This document shows positions 18,386 through 27,813 of a DNA stretch of 64,000 nucleotides, in pieces. Positions within the stretch are counted from its first letter, which is position 1, and every line of letters begins with the position of its first letter. Source of the stretch: an uncultured Desulfovibrio sp. (GTDB taxonomy: Bacteria; Desulfobacterota; Desulfovibrionia; Desulfovibrionales; Desulfovibrionaceae); contig UQJT01000002.1 in the NCBI GenBank assembly GCA_900541395.1, positions 74,734 through 138,733 of the forward strand, given 5' to 3'. The translations under genes and the position numbers were made by a program. Below the pieces are notes generated by a model that worked only from the letters and a program-made list of their open reading frames with translations, made no database searches and was not told where the DNA came from.

Positions 18386-19966
18386 GTGAGCAACCAGACG
18401 AAAGCACGCAAACCGGTCAAACTTGCCACCCAGTCGGATCATGCCGCCTATTTCATGCCCATGCTGGAAAGCTTCGCCGAACACGGCGAATTGAACGAGG
18501 TGATCAAAAACTGCGTGGTCAAGTCCTGCGAGCTGCTCGACGCGGGCGTTCCTCTGTTCCCCAACGATTTCGACAAACGGGACGACGCGGGCGCCGTACG
18601 CGCCGAGTACGAAGCGTGCAGCGCCGAGGAGTTGGAGTCCGTGGACGCCCGCTTCTCCCTGGCCGGGCGCATGGTTTCGTCACGCTCTTTCGGCAAGGTC
18701 ATCTTTTTTCATCTGCAGGATCGCAGCGGCCGCATCCAGTGCTATGCCGAACGTGCCGCCCTGGGCGACGACGCCTTCAAGGTGTTCAAAAAGCTCGATG
18801 TGGGCGATATCGTAGGCGTCACGGGCGCTCTGTTCCGCACGAAAACGGGCGAACTCACCCTCAAGTGCGATTCGGTGCGGCTTTTGTCCAAGTCCTTTCG
18901 CCCCCTGCCCGACAAGCATTACGGTCTGACCAACGTGGAGCTGCGCTATCGTCAGCGCTACGTGGACCTCATCGTCAATCCCCGGGCCCGCGACATTTTC
19001 CGCAAGCGCTCGCGCATCGTGCGCGAATTTCGTCGCTTTATGGAACTGCACGGCTTCATGGAAGTGGAAACGCCCATGATGCACCCCCTGGCCGGGGGCG
19101 CCGCGGCCCGTCCCTTTGTGACCCATCACAACGCGCTGGACATCGAACTGTACCTGCGCATCGCGCCCGAACTCTATCTCAAGCGACTCATCGTGGGCGG
19201 ACTGGAAAAGGTATTTGAAATCAACCGGTCGTTCCGCAACGAAGGCACGGATACCCGCCACAACCCCGAATTCACCATGTGCGAATTCTACTGGGCCTAC
19301 GCCACGTTCCGCGATCTCATGGACTTTACGGAACAACTGTTCGCCCACATCGCGCTTGAAGTGTGCGGGGGCACGGTGATTACCTACCAGGGGCAGGAAA
19401 TCAATCTTACGCCCGGCTGCTGGCGGCGTCTCACCTTCCACGATTCTCTGGAGGAAGTGGGCGGCCACAAACCCGAGTTCTACAACAACGCTTCGGCGTT
19501 GCGTGATTACCTCAAGGCCCGGGGCGAAAAGGAAGTGGACAACGAAGGCCTGGGCAAATTGCAGGCCAAACTGTTCGATCTGGATGTGGAGCCCAAACTC
19601 ATCCAGCCCACCTTCATCTATTTCTATCCGGCGGAGATTTCCCCCCTGGCCCGGCGCAACGACGACAACCCCGAACTGACGGATCGTTTCGAACTGTTCA
19701 TTTGCGGCGGCGAAATGGCCAACGCCTTTTCCGAACTCAACGATCCCGTGGATCAGCGCTGTCGCTTCGAGGATCAGATGGCGGCCAAGGCCGCCGGGGA
19801 CGAGGAAGCCAATCCCCTTGACGAAGATTATCTGCGGGCTTTGGAATACGGCATGCCGCCCACGGCCGGACAGGGCGTGGGGATCGACCGCCTGGTCATG
19901 CTGCTGACCGATTCGCCCTCCATCCGCGAAGTGCTGTTCTTCCCCCTGCTCCGGCCGGAAGTCTAG
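18386..19966 (+). CDS. lysS: Lysyl-tRNA synthetase, class II
   Basis: A 526-aa synthetase charging tRNA-Lys. It has an OB-fold anticodon domain (about 70-200, FSLAGRMVSSRSFGKVIFFHLQD). The class II catalytic core carries motif 1 around FMEVETPMM, motif 2 FEINRSFRNEGTDTRHNPEFT and motif 3 GVGIDRLVMLLTDSPSIREV. GTG 18386 is chosen with GGACGGAGA just upstream; the frame is open to 18338. It is about 20 residues longer than E. coli LysS, mainly before the OB fold. It is 14 bp upstream of the lolC-type gene, so lysS - lolC - lolD - bamA probably form one operon. Confidence 0.96.
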   Translation: MSNQTKARKPVKLATQSDHAAYFMPMLESFAEHGELNEVIKNCVVKSCELLDAGVPLFPNDFDKRDDAGAVRAEYEACSAEELESVDARFSLAGRMVSSRSFGKVIFFHLQDRSGRIQCYAERAALGDDAFKVFKKLDVGDIVGVTGALFRTKTGELTLKCDSVRLLSKSFRPLPDKHYGLTNVELRYRQRYVDLIVNPRARDIFRKRSRIVREFRRFMELHGFMEVETPMMHPLAGGAAARPFVTHHNALDIELYLRIAPELYLKRLIVGGLEKVFEINRSFRNEGTDTRHNPEFTMCEFYWAYATFRDLMDFTEQLFAHIALEVCGGTVITYQGQEINLTPGCWRRLTFHDSLEEVGGHKPEFYNNASALRDYLKARGEKEVDNEGLGKLQAKLFDLDVEPKLIQPTFIYFYPAEISPLARRNDDNPELTDRFELFICGGEMANAFSELNDPVDQRCRFEDQMAAKAAGDEEANPLDEDYLRALEYGMPPTAGQGVGIDRLVMLLTDSPSIREVLFFPLLRPEV

Positions 19967-19980
19967 GGGGCCGCCGGATT

Positions 19981-21228
19981 ATGTCCTTTGAACTCTTTAT
20001 TGCGTCGCGCTACCTGGTATCCCGGCGCAAGCAGACGTTCATTTCGGTCATTTCGCTCATGTCGGTGCTGGGGGTGGCCATAGGGGTGGCCGCGCTGGTG
20101 GTGGTCATGGGCGTCTACAACGGTTTTACCACCGACATCCGCGACCGCATCCTGGGCTCCAATTCCCACGTGATGGTTATGGCGTCCGCCCCGTCCGCCT
20201 TTGACCCTCCGGATGGAGGAGAGGGCGCGACCCCGTATTTGGACCGGATCAAGGCCGTGCCCGGCGTCAGGGCCGCCACTCCCTATTTGTATACCGAAGT
20301 GCTGTTGTCCACCCCGCGCGGGGCCACGGGCCTGGTGTTGCGGGGGATCGATCCGGCCCAGGCGGGCGAGGCGTTGCCTCTGATCCACGATCTGTACGCG
20401 GGCGACGCGGCGGAGCTGGCCTCCGGCGAGGGTGCGCCCGGCATCCTGGTGGGCAAGGACCTGGCCGATCGTTTTCAGTTGAAGGTGGGCAGCCGCATCA
20501 ATCTTATGTCCCCGGCGGGGCAGCGCACCACGGCGGGATTTGCCCCCAAGATCAAGCCGTTCCGGGTGGTGGGCGTCTTCAAGTCGGGCATGACGGATTA
20601 CGACAGCCGCCTGGCCTACGTGTCCCTGGAGGCCTCACAGGATCTCATGGGGCTGCCTTCGGGACGTATTTCGGGTATTGAGGTTTTCACCCGCGATCCC
20701 TATGCCGCTTCCGAGGTGGGGCAGGCCATCGAGGCCGAGTTGGGGCCGCCGTTTTACACCCGCAACTGGATGGAGCTCAACGCCGGATTGTTCGCCGCGC
20801 TTCAACTGGAACGTATCGGCATGTTTATCGTACTGGCCATGGTCATCCTGGTGGGGTCTTTCTCCATCATCACCTCGCTGGTCATGCTGGTCATGGAAAA
20901 AACACGAGACATAGCCATCCTGATGTCTATGGGGGCCACGGCCCGCGCCATACGTCGCATGTTCATGCTGCAAGGTGCCATCATCGGCGCGGTAGGCACG
21001 GGCTTGGGCTATATTCTGGGCCTCAGCCTGGCCTGGCTGCTCAAAAAGTATCAGTTCATCCAACTGCCCGCGGGCGTTTATCCCATGGATAAGCTGCCCA
21101 TCCTGATCAGCGTGCCCGATACCGTGCTCATCGGCGTCGTCGCCCTGGTCATGTGCTTTCTCGCCACCATTTATCCGGCGCGGCAGGCGGCTCGGCTGGT
21201 ACCCGCCGAAGCCCTGCGCTACGAGTGA
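19981..21228 (+). CDS. lolC: Lipoprotein-releasing ABC transporter permease (LolC/LolE type)
   Basis: A 415-aa inner-membrane permease. It starts [46 protein letters not shown], the conserved LolC/E N-terminus with the first membrane helix. A periplasmic MacB-like domain (about 50-265) and three C-terminal helices follow (about 275-405), including [22 protein letters not shown]. With LolD it extracts mature lipoproteins for transfer to the outer membrane. Only one permease gene is present, suggesting a homodimeric permease; a second copy outside the window cannot be excluded. Confidence 0.93.
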   Translation: MSFELFIASRYLVSRRKQTFISVISLMSVLGVAIGVAALVVVMGVYNGFTTDIRDRILGSNSHVMVMASAPSAFDPPDGGEGATPYLDRIKAVPGVRAATPYLYTEVLLSTPRGATGLVLRGIDPAQAGEALPLIHDLYAGDAAELASGEGAPGILVGKDLADRFQLKVGSRINLMSPAGQRTTAGFAPKIKPFRVVGVFKSGMTDYDSRLAYVSLEASQDLMGLPSGRISGIEVFTRDPYAASEVGQAIEAELGPPFYTRNWMELNAGLFAALQLERIGMFIVLAMVILVGSFSIITSLVMLVMEKTRDIAILMSMGATARAIRRMFMLQGAIIGAVGTGLGYILGLSLAWLLKKYQFIQLPAGVYPMDKLPILISVPDTVLIGVVALVMCFLATIYPARQAARLVPAEALRYE

Positions 21229-21229
21229 T

Positions 21230-21940
21230 ATGAAACGCCGCAAACCAGCCTCCTCCGATATCCAGTACCTGGCGCAGGGCGTGGAAAAAACCGTGACCGG
21301 TCCGGCCGGCGCGCTGACCATTTTGCGCGGCGTGGATTTGACGGTGCGGGCCGGGGAATCCCTGGCCGTTGTAGGCGCTTCGGGGTCGGGAAAGTCCACC
21401 CTGCTGCACATTTTGGGCGCTCTGGACAGTCCCAGCGCGGGCTCGGTGCTGTTTGAGGGGCGTAATCTGGCCGGGCTGAGCCCCGCCGAGGCAGCCGCCT
21501 TCCGCAACCGCGAACTGGGATTCGTGTTCCAGTTCCATCATTTGCTGCCCGAATTCACCACCGTGGAAAACGTGGCCATGCAGGCCATTATCGGCGGCAT
21601 GGCGAAGGGGCGGGCGCTGCATCTGGCGGAAAGCGCGCTGGAGCGCGTGGGACTTGCCGAGCGGCGTGATCACAGTGTAACAACATTATCCGGCGGCGAA
21701 CGCCAGCGGGCGGCCATCGCCCGGGCCACGCTGCTGGAACCCAAGGTCCTGCTGGCCGACGAGCCCACGGGCAACCTGGACGGCAACACCGGCGAACTGG
21801 TGGTGAACCTGTTGCTGGAGCTGAACCGCAACCTGGGCATGACCTTGGTGGTGGTGACGCACAACCGGGAGTTGGCGGCCCGCATGGGGCGCAGTCTCGA
21901 ATTGCGATCCGGAGAACTGTATGAACAGAATCCTGTCTAG
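21230..21940 (+). CDS. lolD: Lipoprotein-releasing ABC transporter ATPase
   Basis: A 236-aa ABC ATPase powering the Lol permease. It shows Walker [10 protein letters not shown] (about 50-58), the Q-loop region [13 protein letters not shown] that marks LolD, signature [14 protein letters not shown] and Walker [16 protein letters not shown] 21230 begins one base after the lolC stop. The 3' end overlaps the bamA start by 20 bp in another frame, so translation is probably coupled along lolC-lolD-bamA. Confidence 0.95.
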   Translation: MKRRKPASSDIQYLAQGVEKTVTGPAGALTILRGVDLTVRAGESLAVVGASGSGKSTLLHILGALDSPSAGSVLFEGRNLAGLSPAEAAAFRNRELGFVFQFHHLLPEFTTVENVAMQAIIGGMAKGRALHLAESALERVGLAERRDHSVTTLSGGERQRAAIARATLLEPKVLLADEPTGNLDGNTGELVVNLLLELNRNLGMTLVVVTHNRELAARMGRSLELRSGELYEQNPV

Positions 21941-24647
21941 AGCCCATTGCCTCCTGCAACGCGGAGCTTTCGCCCTGATCCTTCCGGCGTTGAGCCTGTG
22001 CCTGTGGGCGGGCGGCGTGTCGGCGGCCCAGGCCGCGCCCGTCGCGGCGGCCAAAAGCCCCACGCTGTTGGTGCTGCCTTTTGCCGTCAACGCGTCTCCG
22101 GATCTGGCCCGGCGGATGGAGGCCGACCTGCCCGCTTTGTTGCGTCAGAGATTCTCGGCCGCGGGTTTTCGCGTCCTTTCCGCCGCCGAAACCCGGCGCG
22201 TGGCCGGGCAGACCGTCACCCGCGATCCGGCCAAAGCCCGCTCCCTGGCCAAAAGCGCGCGGGCGGACTACGCCGTGTTCGGTTCTTTCAGTCAGGTGGG
22301 CGACAGCTTCAGTCTGGACGTGCGCCTGGTGGACGCGACGGCTCCGGCCGTGCGTCCCTATTACGCGGAAAAGGCGACGGTGCTCGAACTTCCCGCCGCC
22401 CTGGACGAACTGGCGGAGCAGGCCTTTGCCGGAGCCACGAACAAGGATTCCCTGGCCGATATTCAGATTCGGGGCCTGCGCCTGATCGACCCCGATCGTG
22501 TGCTGGTACGGCTGAATACCCGCAAGGGCGACGCCGTCAATGTGGACGATATCGACGAGGATGTGCGCCGCGTCTGGGATATGGGATATTTCAGCGATGT
22601 GTCCGCCGATATTGAGGAAAGCGGACAAGGTAAGGTTCTGGTGTTCACCGTGGCGGAAAAGCCCCGTATCGACGATGTGCGCGTGGAGGGGTCCGACGCG
22701 GTGAAAATCGGGGACATCACCGAGGCCATGAGTTCCCGCACCGGCACAGTGCTCAACGAAAAACTGCTGGCCGACGATCTCCAGAAAATTGCCGAACTGT
22801 ACCGGAAAAAAGGGTATTACCTGGCCGAGGTTTCCTACCAGGTGCTGCCCCGTCCCGACGGCGCGTCGGCCGCCCTGATCCTCAATGTCGACGAGGGCAA
22901 CAAGCTGTATATCAAGGCCGTGGACATCGAAGGCCTTCAGGACGTGCGGCGCAAGGATCTGGAAGGTTACCTGGCCCTAAAGAAACGGTCTCTGCTGTCA
23001 TGGTTCACCGGGTCGGGAGTGCTTAAGGAAGACCTGTTGGACCGTGACGCCCAGGCCATCCAGGCCTATCTGGTCAACCAGGGGTATATCGACGCTCAGG
23101 TTTCCGCGCCGGAAGTGCAATATGAAGACGATGGGATACGCGTCATCTACCGCGTGCGCGAAGGAGCCCGCTACAAGCTGGGCGAAATCGGCTTCCGGGG
23201 CGATCTCATCGATACCGAAGAGCGTCTGCTCGATCTGATCAGGCTCGACGAGCAGAAGGAAAAGAATCAGTACTTCTCGCTGGAAACCATGCAGGAAGAC
23301 GTCAGGCGGCTGACCGATCTGTACGCCGATTACGGCTATGCTTTCGCCGACGTGACGGTGGATACCGACACCCACCCCGAGGAAGGCGTGGTCGACATCT
23401 ATTATCAGCTTACCCCCAAAGACAAGGTGTACGTGCGCCGGGTAGAGCTGGAAGGCAACACCAAAACCCGCGACAACGTGATTCTGCGCGAATTGCGTTT
23501 GGCCGACGGGCAGCAGTTCAGCGGCGAAAAACTGCGCCGCTCCACCGAACGCCTGGACAAACTTCGTTACTTTGAGGAAGTGAACCCGCAACTGGTGCCC
23601 ACCGGCGTGCCCGGCGAGGTGGACCTGAAGGTGGGGGTCAAGGAGGCCAACACCGGCATGCTCAGCGCCGGGTTCGGTTACTCCACCTACGACAAGTTCG
23701 GGGTGTCGGCGGGTATCCGCGAATCCAATCTGTTCGGACGCGGGTACCAGCTCGGCCTGCAGGGCTATTTCTCCGGGCGCGAAAGCTCGCTGGATATGTC
23801 CTTCATCAATCCTCGCCTGTACAACACCGACCTCGGCCTCGGGATCAACGTTTATGCCATCGACGAGGAGTGGACGGAGTTCGACAAGCGCACCGTGGGG
23901 TCTCAGATACGTTTCAGTTACCCCCTCGGCGAATACACCTTGCTCAGTTGGGGATACCGGCTGGATTTCTATCAGTTGAGCAATATGTCGAAGTGGGCCG
24001 CTCCCTCCATTCGTGACTACGAGGGCGACAACTGGGCCAGCGTGCTCAGCGCGGGCGTCAGCCGCGACACCACCAACAGCGCCACCAATCCCACGCGCGG
24101 CACCAAGTCCAGTATTTTTGTGGACTATGGGGGCGGCGGCCTCGGCGGCGACGACAACTTTGTCAAACCCATTGTGGAGTGGGGCTTCTTTTACGGCCTC
24201 AACGAAACCAATGTGCTCCACGCCCGCGCCGCGGCCGGGGCGGTATACCGCAACTCCAGCAAAATCGTTCCCGCCTTTGAACGCTTCTACCTGGGGGGGA
24301 TGAACAGCCTGCGCGGCTACTCGTTGGAAGACGTATCCCCGCGCGATCCCAAAACCGGGGAAAGCATCGGGTCGGACCGCATGGGCTACGCCAACTTTGA
24401 ATATATCTGGGCCTTCAAGCCCGATATGGGCCTCTCGTTGGTGCCGTTCTTCGACGTGGGCGTAAGTACCGACTCCAAGTATCAGGATTTCTTTGACAAA
24501 GTATATTACTCCGCGGGGCTTGAATTGCGTTGGCGCTCGCCGATGGGAGATTTACGCTTTGCTTACGGCTTCCCGCTGGCCAAGAATGTGGACGGTAAAA
24601 AGCGCAGCGGCGGTCGCTTTGAGTTTTCTATGGGACAGGCCTTCTAG
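21921..24647 (+). CDS. bamA: Outer-membrane protein assembly factor BamA with extra N-terminal domain
   Basis: The core of the BAM machine, inserting beta-barrel proteins in the outer membrane. At 908 aa it is about 100 longer than E. coli BamA. A signal peptide ends near residue 40 (AQAAP). An additional alpha/beta domain covers about 45-170 ([12 protein letters not shown] to [11 protein letters not shown]) and resembles TolB-N/FlgT-type folds by pattern only. Five POTRA-like repeats follow (about 175-560), then the 16-strand barrel with [11 protein letters not shown] (the RGF-like loop 6 motif) and a C-terminal FEFSMGQAF ending in Phe. It overlaps lolD by 20 bp. Downstream is repeat DNA rather than further envelope genes. 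Confidence 0.93.
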   Translation: MNRILSRAHCLLQRGAFALILPALSLCLWAGGVSAAQAAPVAAAKSPTLLVLPFAVNASPDLARRMEADLPALLRQRFSAAGFRVLSAAETRRVAGQTVTRDPAKARSLAKSARADYAVFGSFSQVGDSFSLDVRLVDATAPAVRPYYAEKATVLELPAALDELAEQAFAGATNKDSLADIQIRGLRLIDPDRVLVRLNTRKGDAVNVDDIDEDVRRVWDMGYFSDVSADIEESGQGKVLVFTVAEKPRIDDVRVEGSDAVKIGDITEAMSSRTGTVLNEKLLADDLQKIAELYRKKGYYLAEVSYQVLPRPDGASAALILNVDEGNKLYIKAVDIEGLQDVRRKDLEGYLALKKRSLLSWFTGSGVLKEDLLDRDAQAIQAYLVNQGYIDAQVSAPEVQYEDDGIRVIYRVREGARYKLGEIGFRGDLIDTEERLLDLIRLDEQKEKNQYFSLETMQEDVRRLTDLYADYGYAFADVTVDTDTHPEEGVVDIYYQLTPKDKVYVRRVELEGNTKTRDNVILRELRLADGQQFSGEKLRRSTERLDKLRYFEEVNPQLVPTGVPGEVDLKVGVKEANTGMLSAGFGYSTYDKFGVSAGIRESNLFGRGYQLGLQGYFSGRESSLDMSFINPRLYNTDLGLGINVYAIDEEWTEFDKRTVGSQIRFSYPLGEYTLLSWGYRLDFYQLSNMSKWAAPSIRDYEGDNWASVLSAGVSRDTTNSATNPTRGTKSSIFVDYGGGGLGGDDNFVKPIVEWGFFYGLNETNVLHARAAAGAVYRNSSKIVPAFERFYLGGMNSLRGYSLEDVSPRDPKTGESIGSDRMGYANFEYIWAFKPDMGLSLVPFFDVGVSTDSKYQDFFDKVYYSAGLELRWRSPMGDLRFAYGFPLAKNVDGKKRSGGRFEFSMGQAF

Positions 24648-24660
24648 CACTGCATAACGC

Positions 24661-24755
24661 AAAATACTTCGTATTTTGTGGCAAGAACATTCGCCGAAAA
24701 ACGCGGTTTTCGGCTCATTCACGGCGGCTGCGCCGCCGTGTCATGCTTCCGCATG
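24661..24755 (+). terminator. String of four short hairpins after bamA
   Basis: Four perfect hairpins follow within 95 bp. They are 24661-24677 (7-bp stem, loop TTC), 24693-24714 (8-bp stem GCCGAAAA), 24720-24740 (9-bp stem, loop TGC) and 24742-24755 (5-bp stem, loop TTCC). The first could end or protect the bamA transcript, though no U-tract follows. The array is more regular than an ordinary terminator. Confidence 0.5.
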
Positions 24756-24776
24756 GCGGCTGGTGCACCGAAATTT

Positions 24777-24925
24777 TAGAGCGGTTTGCTGTTGAAAAGA
24801 GCAAGCGCTCTGGCGGCCGCGGGAGCGGACGCCCGCGCCGAATGAGTCTGAAAACCACGCTTTTCAGGCGAAATGACGGCAGCGCCGCTTTTGAAATTGG
24901 ACAATTTCAAAAGCAAAATGCTCTA
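24777..24925 (+). repeat. TAGAGC palindromic element, 149-bp type, copy 1
   Basis: Begins TAGAGCGGTTTGCTGTTGAA and ends with the near-complement at AAGCAAAATGCTCTA. It is 149 bp and nearly identical to copies at 28851 and 30040. It has four internal hairpins, the last a 13-bp stem at about 24890-24917. This copy is the most diverged (differences around 24800-24845). It carries no ORF. Confidence 0.85.
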
Positions 24926-25132
24926 GATGTTTCGGTGTACCAGCATGTTTTATTAAAAATATCGCCGCCCGAGGTACAGTTTCTGCTTCGGAGGTTTCCG
25001 CCTCCGGCGTCGCGGCGCCCCAGGCCGTCGGCATGAAGCGCTTTACGGATAAGGAGAGCGGAAGTCCCGCCTTACCGACTCCGTAAAGCATTTCAATGGC
25101 AAAATGCTCTAAAGAACCGGATTGAGCCGGGA
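24926..25132. other. Remnant of a second TAGAGC-family element
   Basis: This stretch ends at 25091-25111 with TTTCAATGGCAAAATGCTCT, a diverged right end of the same family. It contains a 10-bp inverted repeat GCTTTACGGA / TCCGTAAAGC around 25040-25089, extended by TAAGG / CCTTA. No left end is visible, so copy 1 may have inserted next to or into an older element. No gene is seen. Confidence 0.5.
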
Positions 25133-25172
25133 CATCAAAGGGCGCTCTCCTTAAGGAGAGCGCCCTTTGATG
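25133..25172 (-). terminator. Strong terminator hairpin, alaX / bamA side
   Basis: A perfect 18-bp inverted repeat with loop TTAA lies one base beyond the alaX stop codon. It is symmetrical and could also stop transcripts arriving from bamA on the plus strand. Confidence 0.75.
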
Positions 25173-25173
25173 G

Positions 25174-25638
25174 TTACGCTTGATTTTCGACCTTGAAACG
25201 CACTCGCAGCACGCCGCCTTCCACGGCATCCCATTGGTGCGACACCCAGACAAAGCGACCGCATTCGGCCGTGTTGGCCACGTGTTCGCCGATGCAGGGG
25301 CAGGCGTCGGCCGGATCGGCCGGGTCGCCCACGTACACAATGCGCAGGGTATCGCCCGCGCTGTCGGGCAGGCGGGACAGATTGAAGCGCCGCGCCGCCT
25401 CGTCACGAGGCATGGGCAATGCCGTCACGTCCAGATGTCGGGCCAGTACGGCGTTGACTTCGGCCTCCACGGCGCGAACGTCCTCATCCGTCAGATCATG
25501 CGGAAAGTGGAAGTCCACCTTGGATTTTTTGGGATTGATGTGGGTGGAAAAACAGCGGGGGCAGCCGTAACGGCGCATCATGACGCCGTTGAGCACGTGT
25601 TCGGCGCTGTGCATGCGGGGATCGTAGTCTTTGGACAT
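25174..25638 (-). CDS. Alanyl-tRNA editing protein, AlaX type
   Basis: A 154-aa free-standing editing domain related to the second additional domain of AlaRS/ThrRS. It hydrolyses mischarged Ser- or Gly-tRNA-Ala. The zinc/catalytic motifs are both present: HSAEH (about residues 8-12) and CPCIGEH (about 112-118). Length and the direct MSKDYDPRMHSAEH start fit the short AlaX-S type. ATG 25638 was chosen; the open frame to 25812 adds a basic leader without homology. Monocistronic, ending in a strong terminator. Confidence 0.85.
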   Translation of the reverse strand: MSKDYDPRMHSAEHVLNGVMMRRYGCPRCFSTHINPKKSKVDFHFPHDLTDEDVRAVEAEVNAVLARHLDVTALPMPRDEAARRFNLSRLPDSAGDTLRIVYVGDPADPADACPCIGEHVANTAECGRFVWVSHQWDAVEGGVLRVRFKVENQA

Positions 25639-25883
25639 GGCATTTCCTTGGAGGGGCTGGTGCAAGAGAACGGAGGCCGGGCGCGCGGAATCGAGACGAC
25701 CCGGACGGGGACCGAAAAGAATTAGCCCTTCCGGCCCCTGTCGGCAAGAGCGTCCGTTTTGGCGGGGGCCGATTTTTCGTCGGATGGCGTCGGTCCATAT
25801 CGGAAAAAGCAAGGCGGCGCTTATCCCGTCTGTTTCATATCGGAAGAAGCGGATAGGAAGTACGCGTCAAGCGGCGTTTTCGC
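25639..25883. other. Divergent region alaX / arsR
   Basis: This holds the 5' flanks of alaX (minus) and of the arsR promoter (annotated separately at 25884). I see an imperfect CGTCAAGCGGCG / CGCTTGACG repeat just before the arsR -35, and no gene. Confidence 0.4.
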
Positions 25884-25915
25884 TTGACGGAAATTTTTAA
25901 CAAGGCTATTTTGCC
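25884..25915 (+). promoter_or_regulatory. arsR promoter with overlapping operator-like GGC-N6-GCC site
   Basis: TTGACG (25884-25889) and TATTTT (25907-25912) are 17 bp apart. The -10 lies inside AAGGCTATTTTGCCAA (25902-25917), an imperfect inverted repeat with GGC and GCC arms. ArsR proteins usually bind such a site and block polymerase until metal binds. A close copy precedes the permease gene at 26280. Confidence 0.6.
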
Positions 25916-25935
25916 AAAAAACCAAGGAATGAAGG

Positions 25936-26259
25936 ATGGAACGGCGTAAACGGTATATCGCGGCCCAGGCCCGTATTTTCAAGGCATTGGGACATCCCAG
26001 CCGTCTGCTCATGGTTGATGCCCTGCGCGAGGGTGAAAAATGCGTGTGCGAGCTTCAGGCTTTGGTGGGGGATGATATGTCCACCATCTCCAAGCACCTG
26101 GCCGTGTTGCGAGAGGCGGGCGTCGTATCTGCGGAAAAGCGAGGGACCAGCATCTATTACCGTCTGACTCTGTGTTGTCTGGACACTTTTTTGCAGTGCA
26201 CCGGAGAACTGGTGGAACGGCGCGCGCTCTCTCAGATGGAAATGCTGGACCAGGCGTAA
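25936..26259 (+). CDS. ArsR-family metalloregulator
   Basis: A 107-aa winged-helix repressor. The family inducer site KCVCELQ (equivalent to ELCVCDL) lies about residue 35, with the helix-turn-helix DMSTISKHLAVLREAGVVSAEKRGTSIYYRL after it. A C-terminal Cys cluster (TLCCLDTFLQC) may add metal ligands. This fits As(III)/Sb(III)-type or another soft-metal sensor. ATG 25936 is preceded by GGAATGAAGG. It heads an arsR - permease - thioredoxin cassette and probably represses itself through the overlapping operator. Confidence 0.9.
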   Translation: MERRKRYIAAQARIFKALGHPSRLLMVDALREGEKCVCELQALVGDDMSTISKHLAVLREAGVVSAEKRGTSIYYRLTLCCLDTFLQCTGELVERRALSQMEMLDQA

Positions 26260-26279
26260 TTTTTTTTCGACTCTTTATT

Positions 26280-26291
26280 GGCTTATTTGCC
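26280..26291 (+). promoter_or_regulatory. Second GGC-N6-GCC operator-like site before the permease
   Basis: TTGGCTTATTTGCCAA (26278-26293) is a perfect 5-bp-arm inverted repeat. With the following AAAGACAA and ATGAGG it closely parallels the site before arsR. No good -35 stands 17 bp upstream, so this may be a second operator within the operon rather than a separate promoter. Confidence 0.5.
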
Positions 26292-26318
26292 AAAAAGACA
26301 AATAATGAGGATGAAGCC

Positions 26319-27467
26319 ATGTCTCCATGCCGCCCCGATCTAGCTGTGAAAGAGGCCGACGCTCCGCGCTCCGCACCGTATTGCGGGCAATGCTCAGCGT
26401 CACCGCGCGCGTCGGGCGTGAGCAAAGTACGGTATGCGGTTTTGGGCTTGAGCGCCTTTGCCCTGTGGGGAGCGGCCTATAGCGGGCTTGTCCCTTTTGC
26501 GCATTGGGTCGCTTTTGAACTGTTGGCCCTTGATGCTGCCGCTCCGGCGGGGGAGGCCGTTCGATTCTTTGTCTACGACACGGCCAAGATACTGTTGCTG
26601 CTGGTATTCATGGTCTACGTCGTCGGGTGGTTGCGGGCCGGGATGCGCGTCGAGCGGGTTCGGGACTATCTGGCCGGGCGCGGGCGCGGTATCGGCTATG
26701 CGTTGGGGGCGGGGTTCGGGGCGGTTACGCCCTTTTGTTCCTGTTCCAGCATTCCCCTGTTTATGGGGTTCATCATGGCCCGTATTCCCTTGGGCGTCAC
26801 TCTGGCATTTCTGATTACCTCGCCCCTGGTCAATGAAATCGCCGTAGTCCTGTTGTGGGGGCTGTTGGGCTGGAAGTTCACCCTGCTGTATGTGACGGTG
26901 GGCATCCTCGCGGGCATGGTCGGCGGGCTGCTCATGGATGCGCTGCATGCGGAACGCTGGTTGCAACCCTTTGTCCTGGGGGCCGTGAGCGGCGAGCCCG
27001 CCCCGGTTTTGGCCGGAATGGGCGAAAGCCCCCGTCCGGGGCTGGAAGAACGGCACGCGTTCGCCTGGTCCGAAACCCGCGCCGTATTTCGCAGGGTCTG
27101 GCGTTGGGTGGTGCTGGGGGTGGGCCTGGGCGCGCTGCTGCATGGGTACGTGCCGCAGGAATGGCTGACGGAGCATCTGGGAGCCGGTCAGTGGTGGTCG
27201 GTGCCGTTGGCCGTGGCCGTGGGCATTCCCCTGTATACCAATGTCACGGGGATTGTGCCGGTGATGGAAAGTCTGCTGCTCAAGGGGGTACCCCTGGGCA
27301 CGACGTTGGCCTTCTGTATGAGTACCGTGGCGGCCAGTCTGCCGGAAGCGCTTATGCTCAAGCAGGTCATGCGCTGGAAGCTGTTGGGCGTTTTTCTGGG
27401 AATATTGTTGATTTTTTTTACGTTGACGGGTTGGCTGTTCAATATGTCGTTATTCCGTATAGGGTAA
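26319..27467 (+). CDS. Putative metal/organoarsenical permease (ArsP / DUF318 family)
   Basis: A 382-aa inner-membrane protein with about eight to ten hydrophobic helices in two halves. The family signature TPFCSCSSIPLFMGFIMARIP with its Cys pair and ITSPLVNE lies at about 142-175; the second half has PLYTNVTGIVPVMESLLLKGVPLGTTLAF. The N-terminal tail has a CGQC pair (about residues 25-28) not typical of the core family, perhaps a metal-capture site. ATG 26319 follows AATGAGG; the frame is open to 26172 but there overlaps arsR. It probably exports the metal or metalloid sensed by the ArsR protein. Confidence 0.85.
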   Translation: MSPCRPDLAVKEADAPRSAPYCGQCSASPRASGVSKVRYAVLGLSAFALWGAAYSGLVPFAHWVAFELLALDAAAPAGEAVRFFVYDTAKILLLLVFMVYVVGWLRAGMRVERVRDYLAGRGRGIGYALGAGFGAVTPFCSCSSIPLFMGFIMARIPLGVTLAFLITSPLVNEIAVVLLWGLLGWKFTLLYVTVGILAGMVGGLLMDALHAERWLQPFVLGAVSGEPAPVLAGMGESPRPGLEERHAFAWSETRAVFRRVWRWVVLGVGLGALLHGYVPQEWLTEHLGAGQWWSVPLAVAVGIPLYTNVTGIVPVMESLLLKGVPLGTTLAFCMSTVAASLPEALMLKQVMRWKLLGVFLGILLIFFTLTGWLFNMSLFRIG

Positions 27468-27494
27468 GAAAGTTTAGAATAAAAAGGGGGAACT

Positions 27495-27743
27495 ATGGTG
27501 ATAAAGGTTCTCGGCCCCGGTTGCGCCAAATGCAAAGAGGCGGAAACCGTGGTTAAGGATGCCGTGCAGGCGGCGGGCGGCGTGGTTTCGATGGAAAAGA
27601 TAACGGATTTTCGGGAGATAATGGCCCTCGGGGTTCTGTCCACGCCCGCCGTTGTGATCGACGGCAAAATCATGTGCTCCGGCCGTGTTCCCTCCCGGGG
27701 CGAGGTGTTGAACTGGATCGGCCCGGAGGCGGTTCCGGATTGA
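27495..27743 (+). CDS. Small thioredoxin-like redox protein of the arsR cassette
   Basis: An 82-aa thioredoxin-fold protein of the redox-active disulfide protein 2 (TM0996/MTH895) group. It has the active site PGCAKCKEAE at residues 8-17, the cis-Pro segment STPAVVIDGKIMCSG (49-63) and no signal peptide. GGGGG lies upstream of ATG 27495. It follows the permease by 27 bp; arsR - permease - thioredoxin is a recurrent trio. It may reduce the metalloid or the permease Cys pairs, which is inference. Confidence 0.88.
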   Translation: MVIKVLGPGCAKCKEAETVVKDAVQAAGGVVSMEKITDFREIMALGVLSTPAVVIDGKIMCSGRVPSRGEVLNWIGPEAVPD

Positions 27744-27813
27744 AAAAACGGCCGCCCTTGGCAGCCGGAGCGGGCCGGGGTAAGGTGGACCTCACACCAC
27801 TTCGGGAGGCGGC

